NCBI RefSeq assembly: GCF_000264995.1
Contig: NW_006767438.1
Location: 536,176 to 600,175 of the forward strand
DNA: 64,000 bases
Origin: Punctularia strigosozonata HHB-11173 SS5
Taxonomy: Eukaryota > Basidiomycota > Agaricomycetes > Corticiales > Punctulariaceae
Direction of reading: 5' to 3'
Position 1 is the first letter of the stretch. Every line of letters begins with the position of its first letter. The notes under the pieces are model-generated. The model searched no databases. It saw only the letters and a program-made list of their open reading frames with translations, and had not been told where the DNA came from. A program made the position numbers and the translations under genes. Of the stretch, positions 50,246-61,315 are shown piece after piece.

Positions 50246-52760
50246 CTAAGCCTTCTTCGGGAAAAACCTGCCAAACCGTCCCCTCGCCTCCTTCTTCTCT
50301 ACCGCGGCGCGCACCTCGCGCTCGACCTCCTCGTCGCTGATACTTCCAATCGCATACCACGCCACGGTCACCATGCCCAGTGTCGCGGTGAACACGCAAG
50401 CGAACATCGCGCCGATACCCTTCGGGTGCCAGCCGTTGTTCTGCGGGTACGGGCCGAGGGTGAGCCCGGACAGGTCCGTCGGGTCGGTGTGCCCCGCGGC
50501 GTTACCCGAGGTGAGCTGACCCATAGCAGCGCACTGGTCGGCGAGCTCGGTTGGGATGGTGTATTGGCCGGAGGAGATCTGCTTCTGCATTTCCAGCGGT
50601 GCTTCGATGAGCTGCATCGCGAGACCGACTTCGAGATGCCATTCGATGTGGCCTGTGAAAATACGCGTCAGTGTATCGGTAGTATGCGCAGTGGCGACCC
50701 GGAGGACGCACAATGGAACAACCATGTTCCTGGGTTGTCCGCGACGAGTCGGAGCGTGACTGAGTTCATAGAGGGCACCTGCACCGTGTCACGACGGATC
50801 GGGTTCGCTTGGCCCTCTTCGACAGGCGGGTTCAACGTAACGTTGTCGCTCGTGTAGTCTTGCGCCCGCCCGATGATCTGGTATTTATGACCGTGCAAAT
50901 GGCTAAAGGTGGGAGTAAATCTCGGTTTCTGCGTACGTGACATCGGAAATAAGAGAGATACCCACAAAGGATGCTTGCCAGCGTCGCTGTTCTTAACCAC
51001 GATATCCACCACGTCCAAATGATCGACGACAAACGCCAACGGTCCGTACGCATCGGCGATGGTAGCGTTCGAGCCGAGGGTGGCAGCCGACAGAACGGTG
51101 GGGACAAGTCCGGCGTTCCATGTGATCCCGTTGAACATAGCGTGGTTCGTGCCGTCGTCCATCGTGTCGAAGCTTACCTAGACATGAAATGCATGATCAG
51201 CGACTCCGCTATGCAAAGAAATATTATTTTATTATTTGAATCACCTCCAGCTCGATCTTCTTGTTCGCCGGCGGGAGCTGCGCCTGAACCTCGACGGGAA
51301 CAAGCGCCGTGTCGTTGGTGTCGTGGAATGCATCCACACCACCAAGATCTTTGGTGCTAGCGCTCGAATCATACGTGATCGACGACGTTACATCTTCAGG
51401 TGATTGTGAGGTCCTCGTGCTCATTGTCAGAAAAGGCGTCGAGGCTTACTGGGGTTGAGCGCGGCAGGGACGGTATCGAACATGTCCGTGTCCATAGCGC
51501 CGTGGATTGCCCAGTTGCTCGACGTGTCGTTCCGTGCGGTGACGAGGACAGAGTAGCGCTGGGCGACGGTAAGCGAGAGCAGGTCGATAGGGGACTCTTC
51601 TACATCCGTCTAAGTCGTGAAAATCAACACATGAGCCTGCAAGTTAACAAATAAGGGTAAGACACATTCCACGTACTCCATCGACTTCGATGATGCGCAT
51701 GTCGTGACCGTCGATCCAGAAGAAGAACGCTGCAAATGCAGATACGTTCACAACGCGCAGACGATATGTTTTTCCAGGTTCGAACGGTAGAGTCGCGTTG
51801 TCTGTACGCCAAAGCGAAGCGAAAACGTCTGTCAGACGCTGCTGGGAGTAACAACGGAGAGCATAGAGCAGTACGCACCATTGTAACCGACGGAGGCCGT
51901 AACAGGGTCGGGGCTCGTTCCGCTCTTAGGGCCCAGATATGTTCCGTTTTGAGCGAAGTAAATAAGGGCCGAGTCTGATATGCATTCACGTTCCGTTCAG
52001 TCACTGCTGAGATCACCAGTAGAAGAGGACAATGAGAGGCGTACCAGGTACGGGTTCCGCTCCGCCGGGGTTGGCGACGCTGATGAATTCTTTGAGGAGA
52101 ACATCATGTTCCTTATGATACCAGTCGGAGAGGATGACAGTGTACTCCTCATCGTAGGAGTGGACCTCTTTTGTCGGGTGAATCACCACGGGTGAGCGGA
52201 GACCGTCCGCGTATTGTCCCTGTAGATAGGAAGGGCTGTCAGTAGGGTGATAGGTGGAAGATAACTCAGGATAATCAGGATGATAGAAACACCCACAGCA
52301 GAGTGAGAGTGAACCCAGTACGTGCCCCATTGGTCGCTCTCGTTGATGGGAACGACGTATGTGAAGCTCGCGCCGGGCGGGACGCCGCACTGCGAGACGC
52401 CACGAGCGCCGTCCATCCAACTTGTCGAGTTGAAGAACATGCCGTGGTGGTGGAGCGTCGTTGGTACATCGAGCGAGTTGGTGGCGTGCACAATGAGCGT
52501 GTCGTTCACCGTCACATCAATCGGCGGGGGCCTGTACCAGCAATACACGAGCGCTCGTCAATAACGTATTCATAGGAGTGGAACAGAGAACAAACGTACG
52601 GAAACGTGCCATTGACGCCAATAACGCGCCGCTGGTACAGCCCGTCGGGGCTGGCGTTTTGGACGTAGGTGATGTTCCACCAGAGCTCGGTGACGTCCGC
52701 GATGACGGCAGGGAGCGCGGCGAGGGTCGTCAGGGAGAGGGAGGCGAACGACGTCCTCAT
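50246..52760 (-). CDS. FET3: FET3-type multicopper ferroxidase
   Basis: About ten exons (first 52600-52760, second 52297-52531) encode roughly 600 residues. The enzyme oxidises Fe(II) to Fe(III) at the cell surface and hands it to Ftr1. A signal peptide (MRTSFASLSLTTLAALPAVIA) starts the protein. The four copper clusters are visible: TLHHHGMFF, YWVHSHSA, FHLHGHKYQ and LFHCHIEWHLEVG. LSDWYH and NPGGAEPVP are typical of ferroxidases rather than laccases. A C-terminal membrane helix (GAMFACVFTATLGMVTVAWYA) and a basic tail (RGRFGRFFPKK) give the type I anchoring expected of Fet3. It is transcribed away from FTR1 across a shared 1.16 kb promoter full of GATA-type sites, so iron-repressed co-expression is likely. 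All ligands are in place. Confidence 0.93.
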
Positions 52761-52835
52761 CCTCGACGAAGCTGCGGAGGGGAGGGGAGATGAGATTATG
52801 GAGGGCGGGAGATGGGAGGGGGCGTACCGTCTGGC

Positions 52836-52846
52836 TTATCAGATAA
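52836..52846. promoter_or_regulatory. Palindromic double GATA site (TTATCAGATAA)
   Basis: Two overlapping ATCWGATAA matches, one on each strand, form a perfect palindrome, 76 bp upstream of the FET3 ATG. ATCWGATAA is the target of iron-sensing GATA repressors (SRE, SreA, Urbs1) in fungi. Confidence 0.7.
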
Positions 52847-53109
52847 GTTTTTTGGGGATCGAGTGGTTTGATCGAAGACGCAGCTTCGTGTGTGTCCGAG
52901 ATGGACCGGGCCTGGAAAGGGATCCGTAAAGCTCCGCAAGCTCTGTGTCTGGGCGCAATCAAATCAGGCACGCGGAGTGCGAATGTCACCGAGGCGGTCC
53001 TCGTAGGTGTTGGTTGCTCAAGGGGGAGCGCGAGGCACGGGGTTGGTGAGCTCGGACGCGTTTTCCTCTCCTTGTGCTTTGTGGAGGACGGGGAAACGGC
53101 ATGCGGCGT

Positions 53110-53118
53110 ATCTGATAA
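53110..53118 (+). promoter_or_regulatory. ATCTGATAA iron-GATA site
   Basis: Exact match to ATCWGATAA in the FET3/FTR1 divergent promoter. Confidence 0.65.
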
Positions 53119-53583
53119 ACGCTTCCAGGAGACAACGCGGGAGAAGAGAAGTCCATCTAAACTCGGTTGAGTTTCGCCGCGGGTTTCGGGTACCGCGTGC
53201 ACATGAGCGCATCCACCTGCCCCTAGCGGCCTTCTGTCTTCGCAATAAGTTCGTAACCTTATGCTGTTTGGCACCCCAGTGATGGAGTCTGACGTAAGAG
53301 ATGGCCAGTGTCGGTTTCCTCGAGACGATGCCCATTTGAAAGACAGCACTGAGATGATTCTGCAAGCTCGACGAGGACAACGTCGGGAAATGGCGTGATT
53401 CGTCTCCAGCGGCCGTACGCTTTGCCGATTGTCTTAAGCGAGCTTTCTCCCGGTAACTCAGCGGTGAAGTTGCAGGACGGTGCATCGCGAAATGAGTGGC
53501 GCCAAAAAGGCTCAAAATCGGAGGTGGTGAGCGAACAGCGCCGCCCAAGATTGCCGTCTTTGGAAATCCTGATTGGGAGAGTG

Positions 53584-53613
53584 ATCTGATAAGCCCGAAG
53601 CGTAATCAGATAA
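53584..53613 (+). promoter_or_regulatory. Paired iron-GATA sites
   Basis: ATCTGATAA at 53584-53592 and ATCAGATAA at 53605-53613, spaced 21 bp start to start, about two helical turns, so both face the same side of the DNA. Confidence 0.7.
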
Positions 53614-53647
53614 GGACCAAAAGTAGATCAAACACACGGCACGGATC

Positions 53648-53656
53648 TTATCAGAT
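53648..53656 (-). promoter_or_regulatory. ATCTGATAA iron-GATA site
   Basis: TTATCAGAT on the plus strand, an exact ATCWGATAA match on the minus strand. Confidence 0.65.
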
Positions 53657-53761
53657 GCGGTCTCGAGGCGCGCGCCCTTCTGTCAATCTATTTGGGGTCT
53701 AGTCCCGAGGGCGCCCCGAAGAATCCCGGCATCAGGAGATCGAAGGTGCAGCGCGCGAGGG

Positions 53762-53770
53762 TTATCAGAT
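53762..53770 (-). promoter_or_regulatory. ATCTGATAA iron-GATA site
   Basis: Exact match on the minus strand, 151 bp upstream of the FTR1 ATG. Confidence 0.65.
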
Positions 53771-53920
53771 AGCAAGAAAATACCTCTCCTCCTCCGCGCC
53801 GCCCACCCCAGAGCCCCGCTGGTCAAAGCAGCCTCTGCACGCTAGCTTCACGCCGCTCTTGGTTCCCCAAGTCCTCGCCCATTCCCAGGACCTCGCAAGA
53901 CCCGTAGACCAGAGCTCGAC

Positions 53921-55426
53921 ATGGCGCGCAACCTCTTCTCCGTCCCCATCTTCTTCATCGTCTTCCGAGAGACACTCGAGGCGGCCATCATCGTCGCCGT
54001 CCTCCTCGGTCTCGTCGAGCAGATCGTGCACGACGACTCCGGCTCCTTGGCCGGCTCCACGCCCGTCGCCCCCGCGACCACCGTCGCTGAGGAGAAAAAG
54101 GACGGTGCAACGCCTGCCGCGGAGGTTCCCGAGCTTGAGCGAAGCTCAATGGAGGACAGCGTCGACGAACTTGACCAAGCTCACCTCGCTGAAGCCGACG
54201 CGCACATCAACCGCAGGAGACTGATCCGCAAACTCCGTATCCAGGTTCGTCGCCTCGTAAGGAAGATGTCTTGAGTGGGCTAACACCGTACACAGATTTT
54301 CTCGGGTGCAGCGCTGGGTTTGCTCCTTGCCCTTGCGATCGGTGCAGCCTTCATCGCCGTCTGGTTCACTCAGGCCTCCAACCTGTGGCAGAAGAGCGAA
54401 GAACTTTGGGAAGGTACGTCAGCTCCGTCGTTCACTCTATCACTTGTTCAAAAACCCACGTCTCGCTCCGCGTGTAGGTATCTTCTCCCTGATAGCGTCG
54501 TTGATGATCTTCGTGATGGGCATCACCATGCTCAAGATGGACCGTGCCAAGGCGAAGTGGCGCGTCAAGCTTCAGCGCGCGTTTGAGGTTCGTGGAGCAA
54601 GTCCTTGCTCTGTCCTCGTCCATGGTCCTCATCGTAAACGGGTATCCTCTCCCAGAAAAACACTCATGTCACTGGCGATGCTAAAGCTGGAAAATGGGTC
54701 CTCTTCATCCTTCCCTTCATCACCGTGCTCCGTGAGGGCATGGAGGCCGTCGTATTCGTCGGCGGTGTCTCGCTCGGCCAGTCCGCGACCTCTATCCCAA
54801 TCGCCGCCATCGTTGGCCTCATCTGCGGTCTCGTCTGCGGCGTGCTCATCTACTTCTTCGCGTCCCGCTCCGCCCTCCGGGTCTTCCTCGTCGTCATGAC
54901 CAACTTCATCCTCCTCATCGGCGCCGGTCTGTTCTCTAAGGCCGTCTGGGATTTCGAGGAAAACGCATTCAACAACCTGTGAGTACCCTCGTGAAGGTGT
55001 GTATGCCTTCAGGATCGGGCGCTGACGCGGTGCGTAGTCTCGGCCAGGACGTTGACGACGCGGGAGGAGACGGTCCCGGCTCGTTCGACGTGCGCAACTC
55101 CGTCTGGCATCTTGACTGCTGCAACCCCGAGAACAACCTCGATGGCGAAGGCTGGCTCATCTTCGGCGCCATCTTCGGCTGGACCAACTCCGCCACCGGT
55201 AAGGATGCCCTTATCCCACATTCCCTCTCGAAACAGGGGAGGCTGACTGGTCTGTTTTCGCTATGTAGTCGGCAGCGTGCTGTCGTACATATTCTATTGG
55301 CTCGCGGCAATCGCCGTGCTGATCTTCATGAAGTTCAGAGAGGGTCGCACGAAGGTGCTCGGTTATGAGAGCGCCGCAGGCAAGAGGAGGCGGGTGGATG
55401 CGGACACGCCTGCCTTGCCGCACTAA
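53921..55426 (+). CDS. FTR1: High-affinity iron permease FTR1
   Basis: Six exons (53921-54244, 54296-54413, 54478-54587, 54656-54978, 55038-55198, 55269-55426) give 397 residues, phases consistent. Ftr1 moves Fe(III) made by Fet3 across the plasma membrane. The iron-binding R-E-x-x-E motifs are RETLE (residues 16-20) in the first helix and REGME (210-214) in a later one; the second has Met where Leu is usual. Seven hydrophobic helices can be traced, among them FIVFRETLEAAIIVAVLLGL, ALGLLLALAIGAAFIAV, FSLIASLMIFVMGITML and LSYIFYWLAAIAVLIFM. An acidic cytoplasmic loop after helix 1 and a basic C-terminal tail are present. It pairs with the divergent FET3, and the two proteins assemble together in other fungi. 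Confidence 0.96.
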
Positions 55427-56630
55427 AAATGATGCGAAACGTTCGCGGTCATGATTCATAGGATATTGCTCTGTTTCTCGTACGACTTGGTGGATACGAC
55501 GGGTTTTCTTCATATGCACGACGATGTATGACGATTCTGCGAGGATTTGATGGATACTTCAAGGTCTCTCTGTGATTCCTGCTCCTTCTCGGACCTCCCC
55601 CGCCGTTTGCTCGTCGGATACTCCAACGAGTCCAAACGGAAAGGCACCGGCGCTCCGTGTGATACATTCAGCCTCGGAACCTCCGCAGAAGTCGCCCAGT
55701 TTTTCTTGCCGAAAACGAAGTTTCAAAGGCTTGACGTGTTCGTCGGGAGAGTCCTGGAGAACCTCTGTCGCCGGTGAGAAAAGGGACTCGGACATGCGTG
55801 GTCAGGTATCTAGAAGTGGCGCGTAAGTATAAACATCTGTTCGCCTGACGCTACGGAATGCTATACTTGCTTTCGGACGGCTCCGAAGATCCCTGAAACT
55901 GGAGCGATCTTGCTCGGCCCAGTCTTGTCCCGTGCGGCCCGAATATCGTGAAGGTACCTAATACTGGGCACCAGTGACGGAGCGGCATGGACACAATGTT
56001 ATGTTGAGGCACAGGAGAATCGCTAGTGCCGTTCGAGAGCTAACCGGATAACCCTGGATCCGGAGAACATCTGGATGGCACGAGGTCCTATCCGGTATTC
56101 GTGGAATCGCAGTCAATATATGCACATGTCATTCTTTGATAAGGTGGTTGAGCCGGCATCACACATGATGTTATATCTTATAAACTCACTATGGTCCGGA
56201 TTCACCAGCGCACCGATTGATGCCCAGCACGCGTGCAGCTCAGACAGAAGCTTCAAAGGGTAGTCCTCCGCCGGTGGAAGTTTCCCCAAGGAGTGGGTGG
56301 CCCGTCACCGGAAGCCAGCGTGCAAAGCCATCGCGGGTAGCGATCTATGGGAGCAGTAGCATTGCATTAGCCAGGTTTTTTTAAGCACAGAAGTGGGTTT
56401 GCGAGTCCGCGTTCGCCACGAAAGCATGTTCTCTCTTGACGGTGAAGATCCTGTCTTGGCACGAGCTCGTTGTCGGGGAGTCGGCGCGCAAGGCGTGTGA
56501 ATGTCTATCATTGATAGGGGACACACGCAGTACAGTGTACTGACTGACCTTACCCTGGCATTGAATCCCTTTTTATAGAACGTACTGCCCTATGGAACAA
56601 TGAACGGGGTTTTCAAGGCAACGTAAAACA
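55427..56630. other. Intergenic, no gene seen
   Basis: 1.2 kb downstream of FTR1. Overlapping frames at 55547-55826 on both strands have no recognisable domain. Confidence 0.5.
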
Positions 56631-56819
56631 ATGGTTAGCCGAGCTTCCCTTCCTGCCCTTCTGCTTTTGTTGGCCATGGCTCCTTTCATTGTCTTTGTCG
56701 GCCTCCAGGTCAATGCCACGGCCACAGTGCCACTTGCGGAGCTAAACAGGACGATAAATACTGGGTGCCAGGATGGACAAATCCCTCACCTCGGTCACCC
56801 ACTCCTTGACTGCGACTGA
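56631..56819 (+). CDS. Possible short secreted peptide
   Basis: A 62-codon frame begins with a clear signal-peptide-like stretch (LPALLLLLAMAPFIVFVGL) and continues with 30-odd polar residues holding two Cys and an N-glycosylation sequon (NRT). No intron or homologue supports it, and it lies just upstream of a gene for a larger secreted protein. It could equally be noise. Confidence 0.3.
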   Translation: MVSRASLPALLLLLAMAPFIVFVGLQVNATATVPLAELNRTINTGCQDGQIPHLGHPLLDCD

Positions 56820-56958
56820 CGCCTGGTGCTCTGCTCGTTATCCATCCCTCTGCTTTGACTAGACTGTGCTACATTCTACCGACGATTCATCTCCACGTCT
56901 TCTCTTCATCATCTTCAACACCACATTGCAACAGTCAGCTACACATTCGATTGCGACC

Positions 56959-58893
56959 ATGATCTCTATGCTTGTCTTCGCCATCCTCGGCGCTTCTTCC
57001 CTTGCCGCTGCCGCTCCGGTAACCAAGCCGTTTGTGGCTGCACGCCAAGCCACGGAGAACTCGACCTCTACCGCCGTCGCTGCCACCACCACCTCCGCTT
57101 CGTCAGCAGCTGCTGCCAGCTCAAGTTCAACCGACTTCCACCTTCAGAATGGCTTCGACGCACAGTCGCTGAACGCGAAGTTTGCTACTCTCGCCTCGAC
57201 AGACTCATGCACAGGTGCGTCCACACGTTCAGGTTTACCTTCATTCCATTCTGACGCAGTTTTCCTCTCAGATGGTGAACAAGCATGCGTCTCTAGTTCT
57301 TTCGCGCAGTGCGTTGGTGGAACATGGGCCACGACGCAGTGCCCGGGTGGGCTCTCGTGCTTTGCCTTACCGCTCGTAAACAAGGCCGGCACCAGCATCG
57401 GATGCGACACCCAGGCTGATGCAGAGGCCCGGATCGCCGCAACCGGCGCAACCGGTGGCTTGACCGGCTCTGGTTCGTCCCCATCCAGCGCCGCTGCCCC
57501 CTCATCTGCCACCGATGCTGGGACCACGTCAACATCCAGCTTGATCTTCGTCCCCGTCACTACCATCGACACCGAATCCACGGTTTCTGCGCCGGTTACC
57601 CTCACGATCGTAACGACCATCTTCCCCTCTGCATCGACTGCTGTCGCCACCGACTCTGCAGTCTCATCGGCCGCGGCATCTGCAGCTACATCCTCCGCAG
57701 CTGCCGCCTCCGTCACGTTCGCGCAACTGTCCACCGTAGACCCCATCGCGTCTGGCGCAGCAACCGACAGCGCATCCGATGCTGCTGACCCGTCCACCTC
57801 TGCGGCCACCACTGCCACTGCCGTCGCGACCTCGACCGGCGCGTCTGTGACAGGTACATTCGAGCAAATCTCGACCGTGGAGTCGATCGCCTCTACCGCC
57901 GCTTCCACCACTGCCGTTGCCGTCACATCTTCGTCTGAGAAGAGCGCATCCATCACCGCGGCGCCCACCGCTGGCGAGGCGGTCTCCACCGTAGAGGCCA
58001 TCCACAAGCGCGCTACTGCCGTTTATGGCTACGAGAACAAGCCTGTGTTTGTCGCACCTGGAAAGAGGCAGATCTCCGTCATCGGCCTGACCACTGTCCC
58101 CGCCAGTGCGGTCTTCACTTCCGCCGCTGCTTCGACGGCCTCCGCAAGTGCTAGTGATGTGGCACCCACTGAAGCGAGCGCGTCGTCCGACCCCATCCTG
58201 TCGCAGATCTCCGGTGCGATCGCGAGCGCGACCGACTCTACGTCCGTGGCCAGCGTCAGCACAAGCGTCTCCGCCTCCGACGCAAGCGCAAGCACGGTCA
58301 CCCAGTTCGTCACGGTTGTGTCCACTGTCTTCGTCACAGGCACCGACGCTATCCAATCCTCCGCGTCGTCCTCTGTGGAGTCCACTGCGCTCGTCTCCGC
58401 GACCGGTGTCCTTGTCGGTGCCTCCGCGAGTGCGAGCGCGAGCGCCTCTGCGTCGGCAGTCAACCAGGCGGCAGGCTCCTCGATCGTGGCGTCTGCACCC
58501 ACTACCATCCTGCTGAACACTGCCAGCGCGAGCGTCGTGGCTGCCTCTTCGGCCGCAGCAAGCTCTGTCCCAGTCCTTGCTTCTGCCTCGGGCATTGCGT
58601 CCGATTCGTCTGCCGCCGTCACTACCGTAGTCGCGTCGGCCACGCCCAGCGTCGCAGTTTCCGCTTCGGTGCCCGCCGTCTCCTCCGTTGCCGCTTCCTC
58701 GATCTTGAGCTCGAGCAGCGTCTCGGTTTCCGAATCCGCCAGCGCAGCGCCCTCCAGCTCCTCTGCGACGGGAGGCCGGTTTACCTTCATCACCGCGAAC
58801 CCGACCACTACCAGCGCCCCCGCGGCTACTGCCACTGCTCCCGAGTCCCTATCGAGCCTCGACATCTCGGAGCTCCTCACGGCTACCATCTGA
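56959..58893 (+). CDS. Secreted Ser/Ala/Thr-rich wall-type protein
   Basis: Two exons, 56959-57214 and 57272-58893, joined by a 57 bp intron that is itself stop-free, give 625 residues. A signal peptide (MLVFAILGASSLAAA) leads to a conserved Cys-containing domain (LNAKFATLASTDSCT, GEQACVSSSFAQCVGGTW, CFALPLVNKAGTSIGC). I associate this with basidiomycete CBM19-like (chitin-binding) proteins, with moderate certainty. The remaining 440 residues are a low-complexity stalk of Ser, Ala, Thr and Val, probably heavily O-glycosylated. In its middle, two Lys-Arg sites bracket a short ordered segment (ATAVYGYENKPVFVAPG). The end carries no obvious GPI signal. The ATG at 56959 is preferred because the signal peptide follows directly. 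Confidence 0.78.
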   Translation: MISMLVFAILGASSLAAAAPVTKPFVAARQATENSTSTAVAATTTSASSAAAASSSSTDFHLQNGFDAQSLNAKFATLASTDSCTGASTRSGLPSFHSDAVFLSDGEQACVSSSFAQCVGGTWATTQCPGGLSCFALPLVNKAGTSIGCDTQADAEARIAATGATGGLTGSGSSPSSAAAPSSATDAGTTSTSSLIFVPVTTIDTESTVSAPVTLTIVTTIFPSASTAVATDSAVSSAAASAATSSAAAASVTFAQLSTVDPIASGAATDSASDAADPSTSAATTATAVATSTGASVTGTFEQISTVESIASTAASTTAVAVTSSSEKSASITAAPTAGEAVSTVEAIHKRATAVYGYENKPVFVAPGKRQISVIGLTTVPASAVFTSAAASTASASASDVAPTEASASSDPILSQISGAIASATDSTSVASVSTSVSASDASASTVTQFVTVVSTVFVTGTDAIQSSASSSVESTALVSATGVLVGASASASASASASAVNQAAGSSIVASAPTTILLNTASASVVAASSAAASSVPVLASASGIASDSSAAVTTVVASATPSVAVSASVPAVSSVAASSILSSSSVSVSESASAAPSSSSATGGRFTFITANPTTTSAPAATATAPESLSSLDISELLTATI

Positions 58894-60261
58894 ATGTCCT
58901 CCACGAGCGTCATGATGACATTCAAGCCCCGCATTGAAAACCCTACAAAGGCAATCGTGCTCCCTAATTGTATCGCAAGACCATCTAATCGGGCTCGACT
59001 TCTCATCAATGTTGACATCACATCCGCATAGTATTGTAAACCAACACCATCCTTCATGTCTTCATATTCCCTAGTCGATGTAGTATATGGGCTGTCACTG
59101 AGTGACGCGCCAGACCGTACATGTATTTGTAGCGGATACCGTCACAATGCATTCTTTCCGATATACCTTGCTGGTTGATAATTCATGGTCAAGAGTTGTA
59201 AGCCAGACTCACTCTGCTAACGCGGTGAACATCTCGCATGCATGCGCCGGCGATTTGCCGAGCGCCTGTAAGGCGCTGTATGCCTTCGCCACCGAGTTGC
59301 AATGCGATGTAGATGCAGTTAGGACGTTGTCCAAGCAGTTTTCAATAGTAAGTTTTCGTACGGATTTGAGGGACGGTTTGTTTCTGAATCCTATCTCTAA
59401 ATACCATCATAGATGATTTCAATGTACTAAATAGCAAGGTATCCCTGTCGTATGTGTTGGTTGAGTCCTATGGCGAAAAAAGCCGAGCCATACCGTCCTT
59501 CATCATAGCTTCCCGGAGAAGGGTACGAGCCTGATACATCGCATTAGCATGCCGGTTCAGAGAGCACCTCAGTCTTCGCCCTCGCATCGGCTCTAAGTGC
59601 TCCATGGTTCCCATAACATGTGGTACATCGGGTATGCCCGCATGGAATTGAAAGGACACGCACTCATCACTAAATGCAGTACATTGTCTCGGCCCTTGCA
59701 CGGCCGCCGAGCGGTTACGACGTGCTTCGAAAGCGCGGTATCAGCCAGCTTGATCCTATTGTAGTAAATGCTTACCGACGAACGTCGTCGTTCGACATCA
59801 GGGCCGGATGGTTGACGCCATCGGTCGGGAGCCCTCCTCGTCGTTTATCGGTCCGACGACATGTGCCGTGTGGGTAGTTCGTGACCATGCTGCCTGTGTT
59901 GCATTTCCTGTCTGTTACCTTGCAGAGTTCGCGTCGTTATCAGCTGCTTAGTCGGCGACCTGTGAATGAGCTCTGTAAGAGGTGTCAACCGAACACCAAG
60001 AAGCTCAATATGATAGATACTTGATTGAGATATCTCTCCGTCGGAACGGAACGCGACTGTTTCTGTCGCAACAATCGATGACCTCTAGAAGCAGTGGCAA
60101 AGTAGTTGGAAAGCAGTATTGTTAATCATTTGAAGTTTCCGATGCGGATCAAGCCATGCGCAACAGCTCTCGACGTCACCAAAGACACTGGCTAAAAAAA
60201 TCAGCAAGCCTGGACTATCAGCACAAACCCGCCTGCCAGCTACTCATCTTTTGCATTGACA
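58894..60261. other. Intergenic, no gene seen
   Basis: 1.4 kb without a supported gene. A 104-codon frame at 59102-59416 has no recognised features. Confidence 0.5.
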
Positions 60262-60582
60262 ATGCACTTGACCAGAATCATCGCCGTGTGCTTTGCTGGC
60301 GCCGTAGCTGGAGTCTTCGCCGCTCCGTCCGCAACGGATACCTCTTCCGGTCAGGCGTTTTTTGTGTGCTCTTGACAACATGGCTTAATGCGCTTTCCGT
60401 CTACGAATTCCGCAGGTAACTTACCTAAAGCTGATCTTGATAAGAGGATGTGCTTCCCGCCTGTTGCCGGTTGCAAGGTAAGCATACATCCGTTCTCTTG
60501 CCGAGGCAGGAATAAATTCTCACAATGCGTGCGTAGTAGTAATACTGAGTCATTACCACGCATTGACGCAAGTGCGATCTGA
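60262..60582 (+). CDS. Cys-rich secreted propeptide with Kex2 site
   Basis: Exons 60262-60349 and 60416-60582, joined by a 66 bp intron in phase 1, give 84 residues. A signal peptide (MHLTRIIAVCFAGAVAGVFA) and a short pro-segment ending L-D-K-R are followed by a 44-residue mature part with four Cys: two in MCFPPVAGC, one in HPFSC and one in FSQC. This is the layout of a Kex2-processed small secreted peptide. The family is not recognised. A decayed paralogue lies 0.5 kb downstream, which shows the peptide sequence was duplicated and so argues that it is or was a real gene. Possible roles include signalling or interaction with other organisms; none is shown. Confidence 0.6.
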
Positions 60583-61050
60583 GGGCGCGTTGTTGTGTTC
60601 AATGGCAGAGTTGGGTCCGCGGGTTGCTACGTTTTCGCATGTTATTGGAGTTTTACCGTGCGACGAAAGCTAGATTTGGCCCTCCGAGGATCCGCCACCG
60701 CCGCTGATAAACCTTCGCCTTCTGGCCTCAGTATATTGCCTCGACACGTACTCTATCACCCTGCAGCACGTTGTTTTTAGATCTTGATCCTAAGGAAGAG
60801 ACCTCGAGGGATATCGCCGGAGACGCCGCTTGAATAAGTCCGTATCCGAAGAACTGCTCACCAGGTTTAGGTGCACTTCATTAGTGAACACAAAAACATG
60901 AGGAATGGGGCACGATCTGGGATGACTGCGTACTCCGTAAAAAGAGCTATTATGCCGAAGCAATCAATAGCAGTTAAATAGCGAATTCGAGACTGTGATC
61001 CCACATTCCATGCGCAACGAGTGTCAGCACACATATTTGCACTGTTCAGC
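60583..61050. other. Spacer between the peptide copies
   Basis: No supported gene. A 61-codon frame at 60595-60780 has no features. Confidence 0.45.
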
Positions 61051-61315
61051 ACATACCCACCTACCGCGTGCCTGATCGGTGCTGTAGCTGGAGCTCTTGC
61101 CCTCCCGTCGCCGAAAGAACATCGTTTCGGGAAGGCGTCTTGATCGTGTTATCGTTCATTCGTCGTGATATGCGTTCCGTGTATAATCCGCTGTCGAACT
61201 GCCCGACTTGACCCTTTCCGAGAGGAATTGCAATGGTGGCGAATGCAGGGCAAGTTTTACACCCTCTCGTGCGAGAAATAAGCAGAATGCTCAATGTGTT
61301 GTGTGTAGTCCGTAA
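61051..61315 (+). pseudogene. Decayed paralogue of the Cys-rich peptide
   Basis: A signal-peptide-like stretch (ACLIGAVAGALALPS) matches the exon 1 product of the gene at 60262. After an intron-like gap, L-P-D-L...E-R and a four-Cys segment containing ARNKQNAQC match exon 2, which has GRNKFSQC. The two parts no longer join into a translatable gene, so it looks broken. Similarity in both exons and in their spacing shows a tandem duplication. Confidence 0.55.

Larger units (their letters stand above)
52761..53920. promoter_or_regulatory. Divergent FET3/FTR1 promoter
   Basis: No gene lies in this 1.16 kb between the two start codons. It holds all the ATCWGATAA sites listed separately. Frames of up to 176 codons on either strand show no domains. 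Confidence 0.8.

Noticed and set aside
50246-52760. Laccase
   Set aside because: The C-terminal membrane anchor and pairing with FTR1 mark it as a Fet3 ferroxidase.
52570-53349. 259-codon minus-strand frame upstream of FET3
   Set aside because: Overlaps FET3 exon 1 in another frame and the GATA-site promoter; no domain and no signal peptide.
57144-58007. 287-codon minus-strand Val/Ala-rich frame
   Set aside because: Same mirror effect as above.
58029-59057. 342-codon minus-strand frame
   Set aside because: Mirror of the Ser/Ala-rich stalk of the wall-type protein; the low complexity removes stops on both strands.
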